Part shown: positions 37,939 through 47,971 of the stretch, piece after piece
How the letters are laid out: each line of letters starts with the position of its first letter
Position numbering within the stretch: position 1 is the stretch's first letter
Assembly: GCA_002104935.1 (NCBI GenBank)
Contig: MCGT01000004.1
Coordinates: 372,001 to 436,000, forward strand
Direction: 5' to 3'
Length of the DNA: 64,000 nt
From: Hesseltinella vesiculosa
Lineage: Eukaryota > Mucoromycota > Mucoromycetes > Mucorales > Cunninghamellaceae
Notes under the pieces: generated by a model
What the model saw: the letters and a program-made list of their open reading frames with translations, nothing else
Told to the model about the DNA's origin: nothing
Databases searched by the model: none
Program-made: the position numbers and the translations under genes

Positions 37939-40900
37939 CTACATTTGCATGGTATACCTTGAGCTACCGTTCCAGGTACGTGGCGTATTGTTCGCTCTCC
38001 TTGAGCGTCGAACTTCTTCTAAATAGCGATCAATGTCATCAGACGCCAAAGCTTCATCGAATGGAGAGACTTGATCGCTTGGCAGGTGCTGTCGCATTTG
38101 ACGAGACAATCTTTCGAAGTATGTGTCCTCGCTACGCTTGCGCTCATTGATCCGATCTTGCTCCTGCTGGATTTGCCTTTGACGTTCTCTTGATTCACGC
38201 ATTGAAGTTTCGAGTCTCTCAACTAACTCTTCGTTGCTGGGCTGCCTTGGCTCGACACGTCGGCGCGTTCGTGGAACTGGGCTTGTCGATTCACCACCAT
38301 CGTCATCAGTATCATCTATCACAATAACGTTGCTCGCTGGTGAGCTCGGGTGTGGTCGCCTATGTAGTTGAGGAGACTGGTGTAACAAGGTGCTAGGAGA
38401 GACAGTGATGGAAGAAGGGACGTAAGGCCGACGACGCGGTGGTATGACAAGGACATCATCATCGACGTTTGGAGATCTCAAAGGAAGGGGCGGCTGGTTG
38501 GGAGATGTGCGAGGCGAAACAGAGATTCGATGAGTCGGAGGACTTGGAATGGCTCGGAAGTCGACTGGTGGCGACCTTGGTCGAGAAACCTCAAGATCTG
38601 CGGCTGGATTAACTAAAATATCAAGGTTGCCGATTTCAATGAACATAAATCGAGGGGCACTGTCATGCTGGAAATAAAAAGAAGCGCTTGAGTTTTTTTT
38701 TTTTAAGGGTATTTCTTACGGGAATGAGCTTAACATAAGGCGCGGAATGGTTTCTGGTAATGACATATCTTCTAGGAGTTAAGTGTCCCTGAGAATTTCC
38801 TAGATGACGGCTACGGTGCACGAGATGCTTGCACAGAAGGAAGCGGCTATGTATAAAGTAAGGGCAGCCGCATACCCAGCTAGCAGGGTCCGTTTGGTAA
38901 AGGGCATATCGATTGTTTTGCACCGGCCTTGACATCAAGTCCTTCCATTCATTTCGAAATTGGCCCTCCCATTCTGGAAGTACTTGGCGTGTAGCAATCT
39001 TCTGATTGAATGACCGGATTAGGCGGCCGCATTGCCTCGAAATAATAATATAGACCAAATAGTCAAGTCTTGGTCGATTAATATGATGGAGATGCACTCT
39101 GAAACGATGAAAAATGAGATCTTATCGTCAATCTATTGATTATTTGAGGCATGAACCTGTTTTGTTACCTTTTGAGTACACGCCAATGCGCTTCAATCAT
39201 CATTGTTGTTTTTCCTGCTGGGATAGCATTCCGAGCACTTCGAGCCCACAGAGTCCACTGATCCCTAGTATACCAGTTGCTATACAAGTACACCCAAACA
39301 AACACCAAGTTTCGACTACGGCAAAATTCATACACTTGAAGGGCAACTAATTGATGGATTTCGGATGGCGAGAAGGTGCGTGATGTGCCTGAAGTAATCA
39401 GGGGTGAGTATATTAAAGAATTTTAAAAAAATTCCAAATTTGGAAATTAATGCCTCTCAAAAATGTGCCTACCTGTCAGCAAGTTCAATGGAACAAAATG
39501 GTGGAGGTCACTGTGCTTTTGGACCATATCGGTTATTTCATCTCTTGTGGCTTTGTTGCAAAGCGGTCCACTTGTTGCGCGCCCTAGGTCAGATGGGATA
39601 AAGCTGGCATCAACAAAAGGAAACTCGTTCTGGGCTAGCACTGGATTGTAGTTTCTGAAGAGCATTGAGCCTCTCGATGGCTTTCCAAGATACAAGTCAA
39701 TGGCTCTTTTTACATGCCAAATACAAAGTCTGATTGTTTCAGAATTAAAAACGCTCCGTATGGCACTGAGCTGCCCTTGGTCTTTGTCGCTGAAAATGAA
39801 CCGTGGCCTAATTCCGTGCTGATCTTTCAAGGTCAAAAGAACAGCCTGATTGCATTGACACGGTAGCTATTCGTACTTTGGACATCTTGATCTTCGCCCT
39901 GGCTACCGAGTGGACCAGTTGTACGTTTTACGAGTAGATATGCCACTGGGAATCCGGACCCCCTGATGTTCGCAATCAATCCAAAGAGCTCAAATGATTC
40001 GCGGTTGGTCTTAAACGTAGAATCAATGTGGTATTCTTTGATTTCGTCACTGTTGACACCAGTGCAGATGGAGAGAAAAGGGGTGTAGAAACTGATATAA
40101 TGGGCATGCCCATCATCACTGAACGTCAGCTAATTATCAGCAAAAAAAAAAAAAAAAATTGAGGATTTATTTAAAGGCAAAACCACAGACGTGTCCGTTA
40201 ATCAGTCAACTTGGGTAGTGGTGGGCCCTGGGTCTACGGCTTCAAACCGGTCGTACAGCATCATGTCTTGCCTCACCTAAAGCCTCTCTCTGTCTCTCTC
40301 TCTCTTCTTTTTTACCTGTCCAAAGTTATTATCGGCTTCATGCAATCGAATGAGGCGCTGGGCAGATTGCAATGCGTTGTCTTCAGATCGGTAATATCTT
40401 TCGAGCGATTGGTTGTACCAGTAATAAGTCTGGGCGTACGTCAATGTCGGAACAGAAAACACACGTGAAGCTTCGTTGTAGACATCGATGGGGGTTCGGT
40501 GAGGGGCCACATCGTGAATAAAGCGCCTTATTTGACCATTGACAGAGCCACGCAGAGACGCACCCAAAGGATGGTTGTTGTCGTCATGGTGTATGGTGCA
40601 GTGGATCCAGCGCTGTTGTTCATCCACAAAACCAATCAAGCGGCCATTGCAGTCAGCAGTGGTGATACGGTCGTGCAACCGCTGCAGCTCTCTTTCTATA
40701 AAGTAAATACAGTATAAATGAGCCTTCACTCTTTTACTTTTAACAATTGCTGCTCGTCCACCCATCCAGTTACCTGGTACTTGTTGTTGGAAGCTGCTTG
40801 AATTAATGCAGGAGGCGTAAAATGACACTGCATTGCGTCTAGAGGGGTTGTTTATCCTTGCAAGATAGAACTCGAAGCCAGAGACTTCGTAGATGTATAC

Positions 40901-41299
40901 GACCAGCCTACGAATGATGTCATCAACTGGTACACCGACAAGCTCATCGGGAAGGTGCATGTTGACAGGTAGAGTTCTGTTTTCGCTGAATTGGGAGTAA
41001 AAATCAGAAAAGTCGTCCCAGTCAAGCATAGCTTCAGGAGGAGGAGTACGCTGATCGGTAGCCTTGTTTCGACAGCGGATGCAAGTACGATACCAGCACC
41101 TACGGCCTTCAAACTCGATCAAGGCTCGCTTACTTTTGCAATCAGAACAATGAGCAAGTGGTGCTGCTGCAGAGGTTGACTGAATCAAGCGTGGATGAGG
41201 TTCAGTTAGAGGAAAGTTGTTGTTTCCATCTGTATTTTCATGTCGAATGAATCTTTCAATTGTAGAGTTAACTAAGCGTCCAATGTTGCGAGAAGTCAT
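37939..41299 (-). CDS. MULE transposase, probably frameshifted
   Basis: Exons on the minus strand: 40316-41299 (ATG at 41299), 39473-40130, 39169-39388, 38720-39098, 37939-38667. The N-terminal part has a four-cysteine cluster (CSDC, CIRC). The DDE core reads HIDSTFKTN, IFSDKDQGQL, LCIWHVKRAI and MIEAHWRVLKR, giving the D-D-E set and the W-H signature of MULE transposases. A SWIM-like zinc motif follows (CGCPYF...CKHLVH), then a Ser/Pro-rich acidic tail ending in a coiled-coil-like Arg/Glu region. The frame is broken in a four-T run at 39835-39838 (coding strand); one more T would link the RVNAIRLFF helix to LTLKDQHG as expected of the family. An intron at 39846-39933 could also restore the frame but would delete that helix. 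A 78-bp stretch (40696-40773) inside the first exon has good splice borders, is stop-free and may be an optional intron. Confidence 0.85.
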
Positions 41300-41310
41300 T
41301 TAAAGAACTG

Positions 41311-41425
41311 CTTGTTTAAAATTATTGGGAAGAAAAAAGAGTAAACGATTCAGCTAGTTTGAAAGTATTGGGAAGAAAAAAAGTAAACGATTCAGCTTGT
41401 TTCAAAAAAAAAGTAAAAGATTCAA
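41311..41425 (+). repeat. Subterminal tandem repeats of the MULE
   Basis: Two full units of 43 and 42 bp (41311-41353 and 41354-41395) and a partial third (41396-41425) share the core TATTGGGAAGAAAAAA...GTAAACGATTCAG. They lie between the transposase ATG and the right inverted repeat. Such arrays often bind transposase or drive its promoter; that role is inference. Confidence 0.75.
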
Positions 41426-41610
41426 AGCCAGATGACAAAAGAAGAATTGAAGAGGTGAGGATAAATGGATAAATGGGCATTGGTTGATAAGAAACCCGGG
41501 GAGGTGAGGATAGATGAAATTACTAAAAAGAGGAGAATGATTTTATTGGGTGATTTTTGGCTCTGCGTAACATGAATTCCCGTGAATTCTGTCTTGTGCC
41601 TACTCTTTTT
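41419..41610 (-). repeat. Right terminal inverted repeat of the MULE
   Basis: 192 bp, the inverted partner of 37697-37887, ending ...GTGCCTACTCTTTTT next to the target duplication. Confidence 0.95.
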
Positions 41611-41619
41611 TTTGAAAGT
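41611..41619 (+). repeat. Right target-site duplication of the MULE
   Basis: TTTGAAAGT, identical to 37688-37696. The same nonamer also occurs inside the element at 41358-41366, in the second subterminal repeat. Confidence 0.9.
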
Positions 41620-41862
41620 CTGTCTGTCAGTTCAACAACGAATATGGGAAAAAATGTCAGCAGCATGACCTGCAAACTGGGCAAGACCAGCTAGCCGGGC
41701 CAGGGCCAAAAGCTGAATAATCGCTTTGCGCCAAAAGTCGCACGAGTGCGTCAACTTGCCAAATTTGGGCGGGGCCAGTTTAGCCGACGCTCCCCAGTTG
41801 ATCAAAAGTGAAAAAAATATATCTGAGTTTTTTCTTTCCCTTTTTCGTTTTTGTTTCGCGCA

Positions 41863-44509
41863 ATGACAAGAATAACGCAGCAAGAAAATCAACCACTACT
41901 ACCTTCACAAACGAATCAAAGGCGTCTCAACAAGAAAAAGGCCCTGGGAGTTGCACTTGCGTTTGGGATCACAGCCGTTGTAGGGGGGTTACTGTGGCAA
42001 AATAAAAGACAGGACACCAGTAAGTCTCACAGTCTCAGAAAAGCTTCTACAGCACTGGATCATTCATGATGTCTTCTTTGTTTTCTGGGCACGATCAGCA
42101 TATCCCTTTCCTTTTCATGGCCATGCTGTGGTTGGTGAAAATGGAGCAGTAGCCACCGAAACAGAACCGTGCTCCAATGCTGGCGTTGAAAGTAATAAGT
42201 CTGACTTCGATTGCCCTTTTTTTTTTTAAGCTGACTCTCTTCTTTCTGTGTCACGTGCTTAGTCTTGCAGCAGGGTGGCAATGCTGTGGACGCAGCCATA
42301 GCTTCTGCTTTGTGTGTAGGAGTGATTGATGCATTTTCGACAGGTATGGATAGGAATGGGAGAAAAAAAGGAACGCATTCACCTCCTTTGTTCATTCAGG
42401 TATCGGCGGGTAAGTGCACTGCACACCAGAAAAGGCCTTTGGCTCATTCGTTTTTCTTGACAAGGGGAGGTTTTATGCTCATCCGCACACCCAACGGGAC
42501 ATACGATTTCATTGATTTCCGAGAGCAAGCTCCTGAAATGGCCCACCCCAAGATGTTTGTGGGCAACGAAATAGCGGCTCAAATTGGCGGCCTTGCCATT
42601 GCCACACCTGTAATTGGTCATTTTTGAACGCATGAACGAGCTGACACGTGCTTTTTTTTTTTTTTTTTTTTGAGGGTGAGCTTGCTGGGTTTGACAACGC
42701 TCATCAAAAATATGGAAAACTACCATGGTCCACATTATTCGAACCTGCCATAAAATTAGCTCGCGATGGTTTTGAAGTCACAAGGCTTCTGGAGACAAGA
42801 TTGATCGTAAGACAATCTGTCCCGTAGCTCCGGCCACTTAACATTTTCTTCGAGGAACCTTTTAGGAAAGCGCAGAATGGCTTCTTGAGAGCCCAGAATT
42901 CGCGGATATATACGCCCCCAAGGGTGAACTGGCAAAGCAAGGCGATGTACTTCGGCGACCAGCTCTTGCCCGAACCCTCGATACCCTCGCCAAACACGGC
43001 GCCAGTGCTTTTTACACAGCAAGTCCCCAGAAAGGAGAAAAATCGAATCAGGAGATTGACTTTCTGTTAGGGTCCTTTGGCAGAAGCTATGACACAAAGT
43101 ATCGAGGCGAACGGTGGCATTCTAACGATGTCTGACTTTAAAAATTACTCGGTGTTGACGCGTCCTACGGTCGAAACTTACTACCACGGCAACAAAGTGA
43201 CTACCACCAGCGCTCCGACGGCCGGTCCTATTGTCCTGGCGATGCTCAATATTCTCGAACGATTCAATCTCAGTAAGGATGGCCGCAGCCCACTCAACGC
43301 CCATCGCTTGATCGAAGCTCTCAAATACGGTTTTGCCATCCGCAGCGAAATGGGCGACCCTGATTTTATAGCGATCGACGACCGTATGCAAGAGATTGCC
43401 AGCAAGTCGTTTGCAGCTCAAGTGCGCCAAAATCTCTCGGATAGCCGCACCTTTGGCCCGATACATTATGGCCCGAAATATGATACGATCGACAGCCATG
43501 GTACGATGCACTTGTCTGTGGTTGACCACTCCGACATGGCTGTCTCCCTGACCAGCTCGGTGAATCTCATGTTTGGTGCTCGCGTCATGGATCCGCACAC
43601 CGGCGTCATCTTCAATTGCCAAATGGACGACTTTTCCATCTACCAGTAAAGCCCCTCAAAATAAGCGACGCCCAAAATAGATCAAACATTTGCAAGGATG
43701 TCACCTTTTTTTTTTTTTTCCTTTCTTTAGCACTCCCAACAAATTCGGTTTATATCCTAGCCCGTCCAATTACCCAGGTTAGTTGGCACACAACAGCGCA
43801 TAAAACTATAGCATTATGCAGGACTAACTCGCATTTTGCCTCCCTCTCTCTCTCTCTCTTTTTTTTTTAACTCGGGGATGTTTAGAACCCTGGAAGCGGC
43901 CGGCGTCATCGATCACGCCAATTATGGTGGAATCCGATGGCCATCTGCAGCTGGTTCTTGGTGGCTCAGGTGGTACCATGATTGTCTCATCCACGTTGAA
44001 TGTAAGTCATTCTCCAGTCTGGAAACATCTCGCCACCCGCCCTGGCCACTCATCCATGGGCAAATTGCTTTTTTTTTTTGTAATATGGCGTGCATTGTGT
44101 TTAGGTCCTTTTGAATGTACTGGATTTTGATATGCAACTGTACGATGCAGTTGCACTTCCTCGTGTGCACCACCAACTGTTGCCAAACATGCTGGCTGTT
44201 GAGGACAATCGTGATTTGGAATTGCTTTCCTTTCTGAAAGACCGTGGTCATGAGGTAAATGCATGGATTGGCGGAGGCTGCTGTAAAAAGGAAACCGGAG
44301 CCAAAAAAAAAAGGAGGATGTGAAAATTATGCAAAATAAAAAGGATCAACACATCTGCACCCTTTTTTTAAAATCAATTTTTTTTTTAGATCTTTGAACT
44401 TCCTGCAAAATACAAGGTGTCGGCGGTACAAATTATCCAACGAATGCCTCATGGAAAACTTGTGGCAGTGAGTGACCCAAGAAAATTTGGGATGCCATCT
44501 GCATATTGA
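41863..44509 (+). CDS. GGT1: Gamma-glutamyltranspeptidase
   Basis: Twelve exons give 592 residues: 41863-42019, 42099-42191, 42263-42343, 42400-42409, 42465-42609, 42675-42806, 42866-43018, 43071-43645, 43731-43777, 43886-44001, 44105-44254, 44390-44509. A basic cytosolic start is followed by one membrane anchor (ALGVALAFGITAVVGGLLW), so the enzyme faces the vacuole lumen or cell exterior. Family motifs: GGNAVDAAIA, STGIGGGGFML, FREQAP, the maturation site and nucleophile threonine in SHGTMHLSVVD, NKFGLYPSPSNYP, KRPASSITP and LGGSGG. It cleaves the gamma-glutamyl bond of glutathione. Exon 4 is only 10 nt, yet it is needed to build GIGG. The intron at 43019-43070 has a GC donor (GCAAGT). A recent MULE insertion ends 243 bp upstream. 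Confidence 0.95.
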
Positions 44510-44633
44510 AAAAAACACAGTCCATATTTGTTATTTGATTATTTATTAAAAATGTTGTACTGTTTCGAATCAGAAGAGTAGGAAGAGAGAGAAAAAAAAA
44601 GTAGTCAAAGTTACTCGGTAGCGGTCTGAGCGA

Positions 44634-47600
44634 CTAGGCTCTGGAGGAGATTTTATGCATGGATTTGGAGGCTGTGGCGGGTTTGCGTGAGAAGAGCGAT
44701 GGGCGGGGCAAAATACTTCGGAATCTTGGTCGCATGGACTGAGACGTAGTCTTTGGTGTGGGTGCAGCTTGAGCGGTGGCATGGTGAGAGAGAGGCCGTT
44801 GAACAGAGGCAACTGTGGGAGCAACAGACATGGTATCTTGGTCATCGTCTTCAGGTAGCACAGTGGTGATCATGGATTGCGAGTTGACGAGCTTGTTGCC
44901 ACGCAGGCGGAGGAAACGCTTTCCTTTTTTTTGCTGATCGTGCTGCTGATGATCATAGTTGGTGCGGCCCTTTTCAGCCAAGGAGGTAAAGGTGGTAGGC
45001 GATTTGTGCAGAGACACAGGCTTGCGACCATCCATGCTAGCCACCATGGATGCTGATTTTTTCATCCGGATGGAGGGCGGCGGGTGGTGATGTTTGCTGT
45101 GCACTGTCGACTGGGCATCGTCGTCGTCGTCGCTATCCTCTATAGCTTGGCGGTGAAGGTGGCGATGGCGGTGATGGTGGTGGCCATGTCGATGATGATG
45201 ACGGTGATGTTTGGAGGAGATCGACGGTGGGCGGGAAGACAGGGCGGAGTTATGGCAGCGGTGTGGACAAGTAGACGGCGCACGCGCGTCTTGATGAGGA
45301 TGATGACATGGACGGTGATGGCTGTGGTGACAGCTGTGGTGTGGTTGGCTAGAATGATTGCAGAGATGGCTTTCACAGCGTGCTCCGTGAGGCTGGACTG
45401 TAGGCTGACAGCAGGGTGTTGGTCCCGAACCGTAGACATAAGCAGGAGGGGGCGGCAAAGGGTGGTAGTGATGTGCGTAAAACGACGCTGAAGGTGATAA
45501 GGAGGGTGGTGGCGAACAGCAGGCATCGACTGAGGGAGCACACTGGTTACAATGGCTATCATGAGACGAGACTTTGTTGCATGATGTGGGCGTTTTCTTG
45601 GTGCGCTTAGACGATGGGGTGAAATAGTCTGTGTGTCGATGTTGATGTTGCTGTTGTGAATGGCGGTGCTGGTGATGAGGGAGTGGTGGCTGCTCAGCAA
45701 TGCTTTGAGCATCGCTCCCACTGCTTGTCGAGACATTGGACGACAAGGATTCAGGCGGCGACAGTTGGGTTGGCAAAGACAGGCGACGATGGGAGACAGG
45801 CAAAGGCGGTTGCTGGAACCGACGGGGCGACTCCTTTTTCTTCTTTCTGCAGGCATCCTTCTTTTTTCCGGAAAGAAGCGTCATGCGGTTGTTGTCAATG
45901 GTTGGGGTGGAGGATGAATCAGAAGGGTCAACAAGGTCGTGTGACAGAGAGGCTGGCAGGCTGGGATCAGCCATGGCAAGGGAGTCATCCAAAGTATCAG
46001 TGGAGCGATCTTCCATTGGACCGCTCCCTTCCCCTTCACCCGTTTTGGCAGTTGGAGAATGGCTGGAGGGTAAGAACGAGGCAGGCAAAGGCATCGGTTC
46101 GTATGGAGACAGCAAGGCATCGCTTTTTTTCTTCTGGAGACGGACAGCTGGTCCATGGTCATCCTTTTGGCACGGCCTTTCGACGGAGTTATCCTGCACA
46201 AGGGGGAACATAGGCTGTGGGGCGAAAGGTTGGGGAGCCATGGGCTGCTGCTGAAGCAGCGGCGGAGCTCGTAATTTCAGCATCGTGTCTTGGCCATAGA
46301 CGGAAGCGGAGCGAGGCATGCCAGCCGATGTCGTTAGCTGCAACGAGGAGGCCGAATAGCGTAACGGGGCTGGCGTGGCAGGTAAACCTCTGGCCATGAA
46401 AGGTGAAGTAGTGAGATTGCCAGAGGGGGGGGCGTAGCTTGGAAAGACAATGTCCGAGTGTGATGCGGCGGTGGCAAAAGAGGCACGACGCAGCATCCAT
46501 TCCTTTTGAATAGCCATCTGCTGCTGCTGCTGATGAAGATGGAAAGGAGATGCGTAACCAAGCAGAGAGCCATGGGACGAGGGGGATGCTGCCAAGAGGT
46601 GAGGCGGAGAGGCAAAATCAACCATGGCAGAGGCCGACCGAGGAAGAGCAGGAGAACAGGGTGATAAGGGAGGTGATAGTGGCAAAGAAAGAGGAGGCGT
46701 TCCCTGGAAGGATAGACGAGAGGATGATGCAGTGATAGGAGTCGCCAGTGCGGCTGGGTGCTGCGCTGACATTGGAGGAGGGGGGATAGATCGGGTGATC
46801 AGCTGAGCCGGGTCGTCGATGACTGGCTGTGCTGGCATGTAGGTGGCGAGAGAGGGTCGACTGTGATGCATGGGAAACCCTGAACCTTGCATGGACAATG
46901 GTAAGATGGGAGACAAACAAGGCACCGCCGGCGCAGCGGTGGTGAGTGGGACCGTTGGCGCCAGAGAAGTTGGCAAGGCCAATGCCGAGGAGGATGGAGG
47001 CAGCGACCGTCGCATTTCTTGACGATGACGTTCCTTCATGCGAGCCATAAAGCTGCTGGGATGATGGTAAGCTGATAAAGGGTTGGAGGCCATGGCAGAG
47101 GTACAGGCTGGGGGGGAGGTCGCAGTGGACAAGTTGGAAGGTGAAGGTGGGGTGGCTTGAAAGGAAGCCCGTCGTTTGCTTTCACCTGTGGATGTCGAAG
47201 CTGAGGATGAGACCGAAGCAAGGTCCTGCGGAAAGAGGGGAGGATTGGAAAGTGGCTGACCAAGGCTGTGCAAGGAACGGCGGGAAGTAATGGAGGCAGG
47301 TCGTGGTGGCGATCTTTGTTTGTTGTTGAAGGCACCGGGTGTATGTTTCATCTCTTCTGCATTGGGGATCCAACCGGGAAAAGCGTCTGTTTGTTGGTGA
47401 TGAGCTTCCTGGCCAGGAGATGAGAGATGGTTGGCCAACGCAGGGGATGACAAAGGGGGTGTTGATCCAGGAGCTCGTGTAGAAATGGACAAGAGAGTTT
47501 CCTTTTTGGCGACCTGCGGCTTGTAAGCCTGATTGTGTTCCTGAGAACCAAAAGGAGGTGTGGTAAGGGGCATCGTTTTGCCGATAGAATTGGCACACAT

Positions 47601-47971
47601 GGTTTGCGCTGTATCAGGTTCTTCTGTTTTCCAGGGCATCAGTGTTGGCATCTTTGGATTAGGTGGCAAAACGGGGGCGTCTATTTGAAAAAGGAGCAAA
47701 AAAATGGATCAGGATACCCTTGGCGTTGGTTCTTTTTCCTTGTTGGTCATGCGTATGGGAGGTATATTTTGAGAGAGCATTTACCATTTGTCGTAGATAG
47801 ACCATTCATGACATCGTCAAAGAGACTGACATGGTTCACACTGACAGGCTCAGGCATACAAGACGTTGGCCACGCATCTTCAGCTGCTTTGACAATGGCG
47901 CTATCGTTCGTAGGCGGTGTATCATGCTTCTGTTTTTTCTTCTTAAACCAGTTTCGAAACAGTTGTCCCAT
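44634..47971 (-). CDS. Ser/Pro/His-rich protein with basic N terminus
   Basis: Two exons (47785-47971, 44634-47680) give 1,077 residues. No family is recognised. The start MGQLFRNWFKKKKQK combines a penultimate glycine with a polybasic patch, which could support membrane contact. The body is almost wholly low complexity: Ser/Pro/Thr-rich, a Gln run (HQQQQQ), and a His-dense section around 45,140-45,700 with HHHRHGHHHHRHRHLHR and HHQHRHSQQQHQHRH. The C terminus is basic (RPRFRSILPRPSLFSRK). It is probably disordered and phosphorylated; SPxR/K and SxxR sites are frequent. The frame is open for over 3 kb without stops, so it is very likely a real gene. It faces away from the Sel1-repeat gene across a 2.8-kb gap. 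Confidence 0.75.

Larger units (their letters stand above)
37697..41610 (-). mobile_element. Complete Mutator-like (MULE) DNA transposon, 3,914 bp
   Basis: Bounded by terminal inverted repeats 37697-37887 and 41419-41610, which differ by one substitution and one inserted base, and by a perfect 9-bp target duplication. It carries one transposase gene on the minus strand, with the promoter side at the right end, and tandem subterminal repeats at 41311-41425. The DDE-type transposase with a SWIM-like zinc motif together with the 9-bp duplication place it in the MULE superfamily. Near-identity of the ends implies recent insertion. It lies between the R3H gene and the transpeptidase gene, 243 bp upstream of the latter's start codon. 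Confidence 0.93.

Noticed and set aside
39846..39933. Intron as the preferred explanation for the transposase frame break
   Set aside because: The borders are acceptable, but removal would delete the conserved helix before LTLKDQHG; a one-base loss in the T run explains the sequence better.
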